This document shows positions 1 to 6,750 of a stretch of 9,112 nucleotides of DNA, piece after piece. The position numbers and the translations under genes are program-made. The stretch is from Kiritimatiellia bacterium. GTDB lineage: Bacteria; Verrucomicrobiota; Kiritimatiellia; RFP12; UBA1067. Where the stretch lies: NCBI GenBank assembly GCA_024405335.1, contig JAKSOX010000068.1, forward strand, positions 1 to 9,112, in the 5' to 3' direction. Within the stretch, counting starts at the first letter, position 1, and each line of letters begins with the position of its first letter. The notes below the pieces were generated by a model. It worked only from the letters and a program-made list of their open reading frames with translations, ran no database searches and had not been told where the DNA came from.

Positions 1-68
1 TCGTGGACGTGCGTTTCGCGGTGGCGGACCGCCGCCGCGCCTACCTCGAAAAGAACCTCACCGAATAA
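1..68 (+). CDS. 3' end of an unidentified upstream gene (partial)
   Basis: The window opens inside a reading frame whose codons begin at base 3. It gives a 21-residue tail (VDVRFAVADRRRAYLEKNLTE) ending at the TAA at 66-68. Codon use is GC-rich like the genes that follow, and the stop lies 24 bases before plsY, so it is probably a real co-directional gene. The tail is basic and then charged, with no diagnostic motif. In many bacteria plsY follows der (the ribosome-assembly GTPase EngA), whose C-terminal KH-like domain ends in a basic beta strand. The VDVRFAVADRRR segment could fit such an end, but this is a guess from neighbourhood and not a recognition. Confidence 0.6.
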   Translation, partial: VDVRFAVADRRRAYLEKNLTE

Positions 69-92
69 CCGCAGTCGAATTGGAGGCGTGTC

Positions 93-761
93 ATGGAAAA
101 TTGGACGTGGTGCGTGGTCGGCGTCGCGGGCGCGTATTTGGCGGGCGCGATTCCGTTCGGCTTTTTGGTGGGCAAGTTCCACGGCGTGGACGTGCGGACG
201 GTCGGTTCGTTCAACATCGGCGCCACGAACGTGTACCGTTCCGTGGGAAAACTCGCCGGGCTGTTCACGTTCGCGTGCGACTTCCTCAAGGGTTTCGTGC
301 CCGTGATGGTCGCGCTGTCGCTCACCAAAACGGTCGTCTCCGACGCGGGCGGCGAACGGGTGGTGGAGACGGCGCTGCACGCGTATCTGCCGCTGGCGGT
401 GGGCGTGGCGACGGTGTTCGGCCACATGTTCACCTGTTTCATGAAGTTCAAGGGCGGCAAGGGCGTCGCCACGGCGGCGGGCATGCTGATGGGGCTCACG
501 GCTCCGCTCACGGCCGCGGCGCTGCTCGTGTTCGCGGCGGTCGTCTACTTTTCGCACTACGTGTCCCTCGGCAGCTGCCTGGCGGCGGCGTTCATGATCG
601 TGGGCATTTGGCTGTCGTTTCCGTTTCCGTGGCTGACGCAGTTCGGATACGGCAACGCCGCGCTGTGCGTGATGGTGACGTTCGTGTGCGGGCTGGCGAT
701 TTTCAAGCACAAGTCGAACATCAAGCGGTTGCTCGACGGCACGGAAAACAAAATCTGGTGA
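93..761 (+). CDS. plsY: Glycerol-3-phosphate acyltransferase PlsY
   Basis: This integral membrane enzyme transfers an acyl group from acyl-phosphate (made by PlsX) to glycerol-3-phosphate, giving lysophosphatidic acid, the first committed step of phospholipid synthesis. Its 222 residues match the family length, and several hydrophobic membrane segments are visible (about 7-28, 98-114, 138-157, 160-180 and 187-205). The three family motifs are present: GSFNIGATNVYRSVGK at 38-53, GHMFTCFMKFKGGKG at 110-124, and SLGS near 158 followed by HKSNIKRLLDGTENK at 206-220. Two motif positions differ from the usual pattern: the common GSGN is GSFN (Phe40), and the usual Pro in GHxFP is Thr114. The ATG is fixed by a GGAGG at 82-86, six bases upstream. 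The gene lies 24 bases after the preceding stop and 22 before the oxidoreductase, so cotranscription is likely. Confidence 0.95.
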   Translation: MENWTWCVVGVAGAYLAGAIPFGFLVGKFHGVDVRTVGSFNIGATNVYRSVGKLAGLFTFACDFLKGFVPVMVALSLTKTVVSDAGGERVVETALHAYLPLAVGVATVFGHMFTCFMKFKGGKGVATAAGMLMGLTAPLTAAALLVFAAVVYFSHYVSLGSCLAAAFMIVGIWLSFPFPWLTQFGYGNAALCVMVTFVCGLAIFKHKSNIKRLLDGTENKIW

Positions 762-783
762 CGAAACGGAAAGGGACGCGATC

Positions 784-2937
784 ATGAAGAAATTTGCGGT
801 GTTGGCGGCGGCGGTTGCGCTGGCGGGCGCGGCGGTTGCCGCGCGGGTGGACGTGTACGCGCAGTCGTTCCGCGCGGGCGGCTGGAAACTCGACGTCCAG
901 TTCATGGACCAGATGGGCTCGCCCTACCTGATCGCGCACGGTCTCGGTTCGCCCGTGCCGGACGCCACGGCGGACGTCGCGCTGCCCGAACGCGGCGAAT
1001 GGCGCGTGTGGGTGCGCACCCGCGAATGGGTGAAAGGCGCGGGCGCGTTCCGCGTGCTGGTGGACGGCGAACCGCTGCGGCCGACGTTCGGCGCGGGCGA
1101 CGCGGCGTGGGGATGGGTGGACGGCGGCGTCGTTTCCGCGTCCAACCGGCACGTGCGCGTGACGCTGCGCGACCTGGACGGATTCGACGCGCGTTGCGCG
1201 GGCGTGACGTTCACGCGCGGGGAGGGCGAAACGCCGCCCGAGGGCGCGATCAACGTGACGGACCGCGAACCGTCGAAGACGCGCTCGTTCGATTTCGTGG
1301 TGGTGGGCGGCGGCGTGCCGGGCTGCTGCGCGGCCGTGGCCGCGGCGCGCGCGGGCGTGAAGACGGCGCTCGTGCAGGACCGTCCCGTGCTGGGCGGAAA
1401 CGCCTCCGGCGAAATCCGCGTGTGGTGCGCGGGCGAAATGCGCTATCCGCTCGTGGCCGAGATGCGCTCCAACTTCATGAACATGCTCTACGAAAACGCG
1501 TTTTCCGACGCGGACCGGCTGGCGAAGCTCCAGCGCGAGCCGAATCTGACCGTGTTCCTTTCGCACCGCGTTTTCGGCGTGGACATGAAAAACGCCAAGA
1601 CGATCGGCGCGGTGCGGGCGCTGGATCTCGAAAACAACCGCGTCGCCGCGTTCGCCGCGCCGCTTTTCTGCGACGCCACGGGCGACGGCTGGGTGGGCTT
1701 CTGGGCGGGCGCCGATTGGCGTTACGGCCGCGAGGCGTCCGGCGAATACGGCGAAACCTACGCGCCCAAGACGGCGGACAAGATGACGCTCGGCGCGTCC
1801 GTCATGTGGGAGAGCCACGTGTCCACCTACGACTCGCCGTTTTCCGCGCCCTGGGCGGAGCCCTATGCCTGCGGCCAGAGCCGCGTGAACGGCGACTGGA
1901 ACTGGGAGTACGGTCTCGACCGCGACATGTTCAAGGAAGGCGAGGCGATCCGCGACCGCCTGCTGCTGGCGATCTACGGCGCGTTTTCGAACGCCAAGAA
2001 AGACCCCGCCAACCGCCACCGCCGCCTGGTGACGTGCCCGTTCCTGCTGGGCAAGCGCGAGTCGCGCCGTTTGATGGGCGATTGGGTCTACAGCGAGAAG
2101 GACGTCACGGAGCACAGGCAGTTCGAGGACGCGGTGGCGACCGGTTCGTGGTCCATCGACCTGCACTACACGATCACGAACGCGGTGCCGTTCCTCACGC
2201 GCTGCGAACAGCCGATGCACGGGCGCTACTGGATTCCGTACCGTTCGATCTATTCGCGCAACGTGGGCAATCTCTTCATGGCCGGCCGCTGCTTCAGCTG
2301 CACGCACGTGGGACTCGGCGGTCCGCGCGTGATCAACACGCTTTCGCAGCTCGGCTGCGCCGCGGGCGAGGCGGCGGCGATGTGCCTCGAATCCGGGCTC
2401 ACGCCGCGCGGACTTTTCGAGAAGGGCAAGGTGCGCGAACTCCAGCGCCGTCTCGGCGGCGATTTCCCGGGCAACCCCGATCCCGCCACGCTCGACTGGG
2501 CGTATGCGGACGACGAAGACGGCGCCACGGTTTTCGCCGGCTCCTGGAGCAGGCACATGCTCCACAACGGCGGCCAGTGCGGCGACTGGACGCACTCCGT
2601 GGAGCTGCCCGTGAAAGGCGTCTGCACGGCGACGTACAAGCTGCCGGTGAAAACGCCCGGGCGCCACAAGCTCATGGGCCGCGTGCCGCATCTCTTCAAC
2701 GAAGTCCATGCGCCCGTCGCCGCGCTGACGGTGGCGTCCGGCGGCAAAACGACGACGCTCGACTGGGACCAGTACACGCAGTCCGGCTGGTGGCGCGAAA
2801 TCGGCGAATTCGACTTGGCGCCCGGCGCCACGCTCACGATCGACGCCGCCAAAAGCTCGGGCAAGTACCTGTACGCGGACGGCTTCGCCGTGGTGCCCGT
2901 GAAGAACGCCCAAGCGGCCGAACCGTCCCATGATTGA
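784..2937 (+). CDS. Secreted FAD-dependent oxidoreductase with golvesin-like C-terminal domain
   Basis: This 717-residue protein has a Sec-type signal peptide (about 1-20: basic MKK, an Ala/Leu/Val core, cleavage near AVAA). An N-terminal beta-rich module (about 21-147) follows. The FAD-binding oxidoreductase domain (about 168-555) has a Rossmann glycine motif, VVVGGGVPGCC at 172-182, then RPVLGGNASGE at 200-210. Its closing FAD signature is NLFMAGRCFSCTHVGLGG at 496-513 with GCAAGEAAA at 524-532. Residues about 578-706 resemble the golvesin/xanthan-lyase C-terminal domain: AGSW near 585, DWDQ at 660-663, WWREIGEF at 669-676 and YADGFAVV at 697-704. The substrate is unknown. Families of this type are common in glycan-degrading PVC bacteria, so action on a sugar or polysaccharide is inferred. 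No twin-arginine motif is seen, which is odd for an exported flavoprotein. AAAGGGA at 770-776 acts as the ribosome binding site. The stop overlaps the start of the GH78 gene. Confidence 0.85.
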   Translation: MKKFAVLAAAVALAGAAVAARVDVYAQSFRAGGWKLDVQFMDQMGSPYLIAHGLGSPVPDATADVALPERGEWRVWVRTREWVKGAGAFRVLVDGEPLRPTFGAGDAAWGWVDGGVVSASNRHVRVTLRDLDGFDARCAGVTFTRGEGETPPEGAINVTDREPSKTRSFDFVVVGGGVPGCCAAVAAARAGVKTALVQDRPVLGGNASGEIRVWCAGEMRYPLVAEMRSNFMNMLYENAFSDADRLAKLQREPNLTVFLSHRVFGVDMKNAKTIGAVRALDLENNRVAAFAAPLFCDATGDGWVGFWAGADWRYGREASGEYGETYAPKTADKMTLGASVMWESHVSTYDSPFSAPWAEPYACGQSRVNGDWNWEYGLDRDMFKEGEAIRDRLLLAIYGAFSNAKKDPANRHRRLVTCPFLLGKRESRRLMGDWVYSEKDVTEHRQFEDAVATGSWSIDLHYTITNAVPFLTRCEQPMHGRYWIPYRSIYSRNVGNLFMAGRCFSCTHVGLGGPRVINTLSQLGCAAGEAAAMCLESGLTPRGLFEKGKVRELQRRLGGDFPGNPDPATLDWAYADDEDGATVFAGSWSRHMLHNGGQCGDWTHSVELPVKGVCTATYKLPVKTPGRHKLMGRVPHLFNEVHAPVAALTVASGGKTTTLDWDQYTQSGWWREIGEFDLAPGATLTIDAAKSSGKYLYADGFAVVPVKNAQAAEPSHD

Positions 2938-4996
2938 ATCGCGCATCCCGCTGTTTTGCCTGGCGGCGCTGGTCGCGGGCGGCGCGCAGGCGGCTTTCGA
3001 ATCGGCCCGGTGGATCGGCGTCGAAGGGCGCCACTTCCATTGGTACTACCGCAAGGACGTGCATCCCGCGCCGATTTTCCGCAAGTCCTTCACCTGTCCG
3101 CCAGGCGTGCGCGACGCGGTTCTCGCCGTTTCCGCGGCCGGCTACCGCGAGGTTCGGCTGAACGGGCTCCCGGTCGCCGACGAACTGCTGATGCCCACGC
3201 CGTCCAACTTCGACCGCCGCACCTACTATTCCGAGCACCAGGTGGCCGGGCTTCTGCGCGCGGGCACGAACGTGGTGGAGGCGACGCTCGGCAATTCGAT
3301 CTACAACTGCAGCGCGCAGGGCGTGTGGATGCAGGACACGATCACCTGGCGGGACGCGCCGCAGCTGCTGCTCGAAATCACGGCGGACGGCCGCACGCTG
3401 GCGGCGACGGACGAGACGTGGGAAACCTACGCGGACGGCCCGGTGCGGGCGGACTCGATCCGCAACGGCGAAACGTACGACGCGCGCAAGGAGGTCCTTG
3501 CCGGCGCGTGGAAACCGGCGAAGCGGACGCACGGGCCGGGCGGCGTTTTGACGCGCGAGGCGCATCCGCCCGTGCGGATTTTCGGACGCGTGCCGATGCG
3601 CCGGCTCGCTGGCGGCGCGTGGGACGCGGGCGAGAACCTCGCGGGCTTCGCCGAAATCCGCGTTCGCGGCGAAGCGGGGGCGGCGGTGACGCTCCGCTAC
3701 CGCGAGGAAATCGACGCGGAAGGACGTTTGCTTACGGGGAGCAAGTTCGTGGAATCCGGTGAATTCCAGACCGACCGCTACGTGCTTCGGGGCGGCGACG
3801 AGGAAATCTGGCATCCGCGATTCGTGTACCACGGCTTCCGCTACGTCGGCGTCGAGACGGCGGGCGAATGCGAGGTGCTGTCGGTCGCGGCGTGCAAGGT
3901 CGGGACGGACGTGGAGGAAGTCGGCGACTTCACGTCGTCCTCGGAGGCGCTGAACGACATCCACCGGCGCATGCGGCGGTCGCTGCGGGCGAATCTCGTC
4001 GGCTTCCCGACGGATTGCCCGACGCGCGAAAAGCAGGGGTGGACGGGCGACGCGCTGTACGGCTGCGAGGCGATGCTCTACAACTACCGGGCCGAATCCG
4101 TCTACGTCGACTGGCTGCGGACGCTGGTGGACGTGCAGCGTCCGAACGGGCAGCTGCCGGCGAAGTCCCCGATCAGCGCGAACGGCTACAACTGGGGGTA
4201 CGGACCCGCATGGGATTCGGCGCTCGCGCTCATCCCGGAAACGATCTACGACTTCACGGGCGACGACGCCCCGTTCCGCGAGTTCTATCCGGCGATCGTG
4301 AAATACCTCGGTTTCGCGGAAACGATGCTGCGCGGCGACCTGGCGGTCGGGTTCGGCCTCGGCGACTGGCTTTCGCCGTGCGCGACCGCGCCGGACGCGC
4401 TCGTTTCGACGGCCTACCTCGTGGCGACGTACCGCGCGACGGCGCGTTTCGCCCGGCGCTTCGGCAAGGACGCCGACGCCGCGCGCTTCGCGGCGCGCGC
4501 CGGGGAAATCTCCGACGCGTTCCGCCGGGCGTGGTGCCGGGAAGGCGGCCACGTCGCCAAAGACGAACCGGCCTCGCTGGCGGTCGCGGCCGGCTTCGGG
4601 CTCGCTCCGGATCCGAAGGCGACGGCGGCGCTGCTCGCGGCGGAAATGCGGCGGCGCGGACATCGGGCGGCGTTCGGGATGATCGGCTCGAAGTGGGTGC
4701 CGCGCGTTCTCGCGGACCACGGCCACGTCGACGACGCGATGGCGATTTTCGAGCAACGCGAAAAGCCGGGCTGGGAGTGGCAGCGCCTGCGGGGCGCGAC
4801 GACGATCTGGGAGGATTTCGAGGGCAAGGGTTCGCACAACCACGTGATCCTCGGCGATCCTTCGGCGTGGGCGTTCCGGTATCTGGGCGGAATCGAGTTC
4901 CGCGACGGCAAGGCGATCCGCCACGAACCGCTCCGCCCGAGCGGGGAATTCCGCTTCTCGTGCCGTTGCCGCGACGCGGGCGTGACGGCATGGTGA
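2930..4996 (+). CDS. Secreted GH78 family alpha-L-rhamnosidase-like glycosidase
   Basis: This enzyme is predicted to hydrolyse terminal alpha-L-rhamnose from glycans or glycosides outside the cytoplasm. Residues 1-21 form a Sec signal peptide (cleavage near GAQA). About 25-215 is the N-terminal rhamnosidase beta domain, and 216-320 the second beta domain (WDAGENLAGF at 231-240, HPRFVYHGFRYVGVE at 295-309). The (alpha/alpha)6 catalytic barrel runs from about 330 to 655. TDCPTREKQGWTGD at 361-374 supplies D362, E367 and D374, with the same 5- and 12-residue spacing as the catalytic acidic residues D567, E572 and D579 of Bacillus RhaB. TTIWED places E628 as the likely general base, with GSHNH at 634-638. 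At 688 residues it is shorter than typical GH78 proteins (about 900), and its C-terminal beta domain stops early. The start overlaps the upstream stop by 8 bases with no clear ribosome binding site, which suggests translational coupling. Exact sugar specificity cannot be read from sequence. Confidence 0.9.
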   Translation: MIESRIPLFCLAALVAGGAQAAFESARWIGVEGRHFHWYYRKDVHPAPIFRKSFTCPPGVRDAVLAVSAAGYREVRLNGLPVADELLMPTPSNFDRRTYYSEHQVAGLLRAGTNVVEATLGNSIYNCSAQGVWMQDTITWRDAPQLLLEITADGRTLAATDETWETYADGPVRADSIRNGETYDARKEVLAGAWKPAKRTHGPGGVLTREAHPPVRIFGRVPMRRLAGGAWDAGENLAGFAEIRVRGEAGAAVTLRYREEIDAEGRLLTGSKFVESGEFQTDRYVLRGGDEEIWHPRFVYHGFRYVGVETAGECEVLSVAACKVGTDVEEVGDFTSSSEALNDIHRRMRRSLRANLVGFPTDCPTREKQGWTGDALYGCEAMLYNYRAESVYVDWLRTLVDVQRPNGQLPAKSPISANGYNWGYGPAWDSALALIPETIYDFTGDDAPFREFYPAIVKYLGFAETMLRGDLAVGFGLGDWLSPCATAPDALVSTAYLVATYRATARFARRFGKDADAARFAARAGEISDAFRRAWCREGGHVAKDEPASLAVAAGFGLAPDPKATAALLAAEMRRRGHRAAFGMIGSKWVPRVLADHGHVDDAMAIFEQREKPGWEWQRLRGATTIWEDFEGKGSHNHVILGDPSAWAFRYLGGIEFRDGKAIRHEPLRPSGEFRFSCRCRDAGVTAW

Positions 4997-5011
4997 AGAA
5001 CGTGGTATAAT
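4982..5011 (+). promoter_or_regulatory. Extended -10 promoter of argS
   Basis: TATAAT at 5006-5011 is preceded by TG plus one base (TGG at 5003-5005), a perfect extended -10 element in otherwise very GC-rich sequence. GTGACG at 4982-4987 matches four of six positions of the -35 consensus at an 18-base spacing. The expected transcription start is about 5018-5020, at or within two bases of the argS ATG. The promoter overlaps the last codons of the GH78 gene. Sigma-70-type recognition is inferred from the consensus. Confidence 0.75.
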
Positions 5012-5019
5012 CTTCCGCA

Positions 5020-6738
5020 ATGAACACCAAAAACATCGACGTTGAATTGCGGGAGGCCTTCGAGAAGGCGTTTCCCGGAAACGATTTTCCCCCGATCGCG
5101 CTGTTGCCGGCCACGGACGCCAAGTTCGGCGACTACCAGTGCAACGACGCGATGAAATTCGCGAAGCTGCTGCATCTGCCGCCGCGCAAAATCGCGGAGG
5201 CGGCGGTGGCGCAGCTGGCGACGGGCGGCGATTCGCCGTTCGCGAAAGTCGAGGTGGCAGGCCCCGGTTTCATCAACGCGACGGTTTCCGCCGACTGGCT
5301 CGCCGGGCGGCTCGGGGATCTGGCGGCGGACGGCTTCCTCGGCGTGCCGCAGTCCGGCGCGGGCAAGAAGGTGGTGATCGACTACTCGAGTCCGAACGCC
5401 GCGAAGCAGATGCACATCGGGCACATCCGCTCCACCGTGATCGGCAACGCGCTGGACCGCATCTTCCGCGGACTGGGCTACGACGTGGTGGCGGACAACC
5501 ACCTCGGCGACTGGGGCACGCAGTTCGGCATCCTCATCAAGGGCTACCGCGAACTGCTCACGCAGGACGAGCGCGACCACCTCACCGTGGCGAACCTCGA
5601 AAAGTGCTACGTGCTTTCCGCCGCGCGCGCGAAGGAGGAGGACGGCGTCTGGAAGGACGCGTGCCGCGCGGAGCTCGTGAAGCTCCAGCAGGGCGATCCG
5701 GACGACGTGGCGCTGTGGAAGCGCTTCATCGACATTTCCATCGGCGAGTTCGACCGCATGTACGCGAAACTCGGCGTCAAGTTCGACACCTACCGCGGCG
5801 AGTCGTACTACAACGACATGATGCCCGCCGTGCTGGAGCGGCTCGAGAAGGCGGGCCTTTCCGAGCCGAGCGAAGGCGCGCTGATCGTCAACCTCGAAGG
5901 CGACGGGCTGGGCGTGGCGATCGTCCGCAAGTCCGACGGCGGCTTCAACTACACCACGAGCGACCTCGCGTGCGTGGATTCGCGCGTGAAGGACTACGCG
6001 CCCGAGCGGATCGTCTACGTCACGGACGACCGCCAGCAGCTGCACTTCAAGCAGTTCTTCAAGATCTGCGAAAAGCTCGGCTACGCCACGAAGCTCGTGC
6101 ACGTGCCGTTCGGGCTGATGAGCTACGGCGGCAAGGCGATTTCCACGCGCGAAGGCAACCTCATCCGCCTGGACGACCTGCTGGCCGAAGCGGTGCGCCG
6201 CGCGCTGGCGATCGTGCGTTCGCGCGACGCGGGCGACGCGTCCGCGGAGCCGACGCCCGGGCAAATCGAACTGGCCGAGCAGATCGGCTTCGGCGCGGTG
6301 AAGTACGCCGACCTTTCCCACGATCCGGGCACGGCGATCGACTTCAACTGGGACAAGGCGCTGGCGCTCGAAGGCAATTCCGGTCCGTACCTGCAGTATG
6401 CGCACGCGCGCGTGTGTTCGCTGCTGGCGAAGGCGCCGGGCGAAGCCGAGGCGCCGGGCGCCTTCGCGGTGTCGACGCCGTCCGAAAAGCAGTTGGCGCT
6501 GCAGTTGCTGAAGTTCGGCGGCGTGGTGGCGCGCGCGGCGGACAACTACAAGCCGTCGATCCTCGCGGACTACCTCTTCCAGACGGCGCAGCTCTATTCG
6601 AGCTTCTACCAGAATTCGCCGATCCTCAAGTCCGAGCCGGCGGTGCGCGCGGCGCGTCTGCGCCTGTGCGCGCTGTTCGGGCGCGTGCTCGCGAAGGGAC
6701 TGGACCTGCTGGGCATCGCGGCCCCCAGCCGCATCTGA
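5020..6738 (+). CDS. argS: Arginyl-tRNA synthetase
   Basis: This class I cytoplasmic aminoacyl-tRNA synthetase charges tRNA-Arg with arginine using ATP. Its 572 residues match the bacterial family (E. coli 577). In order, there is an N-terminal additional domain (about 1-100, with FGDYQCNDAMKFAK at 36-49), then SPNAAKQMHIGHIRST at 124-139 carrying HIGH at 132-135, then GDWGTQFG at 163-170. The KMSK-equivalent loop GKAISTREG is at 371-379, and the DALR-type anticodon-binding domain runs from about 455 to the end, with YLQYAHARV at 457-465. The KMSK loop is not canonical, but many arginyl-tRNA synthetases vary there. No Shine-Dalgarno sequence precedes the ATG. Instead a strong -10 box ends 8 bases upstream, so the mRNA is probably leaderless or nearly so. 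The prenyl synthase gene follows after 12 bases, probably in the same transcript. Confidence 0.97.
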   Translation: MNTKNIDVELREAFEKAFPGNDFPPIALLPATDAKFGDYQCNDAMKFAKLLHLPPRKIAEAAVAQLATGGDSPFAKVEVAGPGFINATVSADWLAGRLGDLAADGFLGVPQSGAGKKVVIDYSSPNAAKQMHIGHIRSTVIGNALDRIFRGLGYDVVADNHLGDWGTQFGILIKGYRELLTQDERDHLTVANLEKCYVLSAARAKEEDGVWKDACRAELVKLQQGDPDDVALWKRFIDISIGEFDRMYAKLGVKFDTYRGESYYNDMMPAVLERLEKAGLSEPSEGALIVNLEGDGLGVAIVRKSDGGFNYTTSDLACVDSRVKDYAPERIVYVTDDRQQLHFKQFFKICEKLGYATKLVHVPFGLMSYGGKAISTREGNLIRLDDLLAEAVRRALAIVRSRDAGDASAEPTPGQIELAEQIGFGAVKYADLSHDPGTAIDFNWDKALALEGNSGPYLQYAHARVCSLLAKAPGEAEAPGAFAVSTPSEKQLALQLLKFGGVVARAADNYKPSILADYLFQTAQLYSSFYQNSPILKSEPAVRAARLRLCALFGRVLAKGLDLLGIAAPSRI

Positions 6739-6740
6739 CC

Positions 6741-6745
6741 GGAGG
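6741..6745 (+). promoter_or_regulatory. Ribosome binding site fixing the GTG start of the prenyl synthase
   Basis: A perfect GGAGG lies five bases before the GTG at 6751, just after the argS stop. It supports this GTG over the next in-frame ATG at 6832, which would remove the N-terminal helix. Confidence 0.85.
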
Positions 6746-6750
6746 CGGAC

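Noticed and set aside
762..783. A possible separate promoter before the FAD oxidoreductase
   Set aside because: The 22-base gap holds only a ribosome binding site. No TATAAT-like box is seen here or in the end of plsY, so read-through from upstream is simpler.
721..2946. A minus-strand open frame of about 741 codons opposite the FAD oxidoreductase
   Set aside because: Same composition artefact: low-complexity Arg/Ala/His/Val protein with no recognisable motif, fully antisense to a gene with strong family motifs.
2834..5020. A minus-strand open frame of about 728 codons opposite the GH78 gene
   Set aside because: Antisense shadow of a gene whose catalytic motifs are intact; the predicted protein is arginine-rich and featureless.
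6361..6379. Region near the non-canonical argS KMSK loop considered as a sign of a degenerate or inactive synthetase
   Set aside because: The loop itself (residues 371-379) reads GKAISTREG, and arginyl-tRNA synthetases including E. coli's often lack a canonical KMSK. HIGH, GDWGTQFG and the anticodon-binding domain are all intact.
6432..6460. An 11-base direct repeat (GGCGCCGGGCG) with hairpin potential
   Set aside because: It falls in the coding sequence of argS, where it encodes an Ala/Pro/Gly/Glu-rich linker (KAPGEAEAPGAF). In such GC-rich DNA a short repeat like this is expected by chance.
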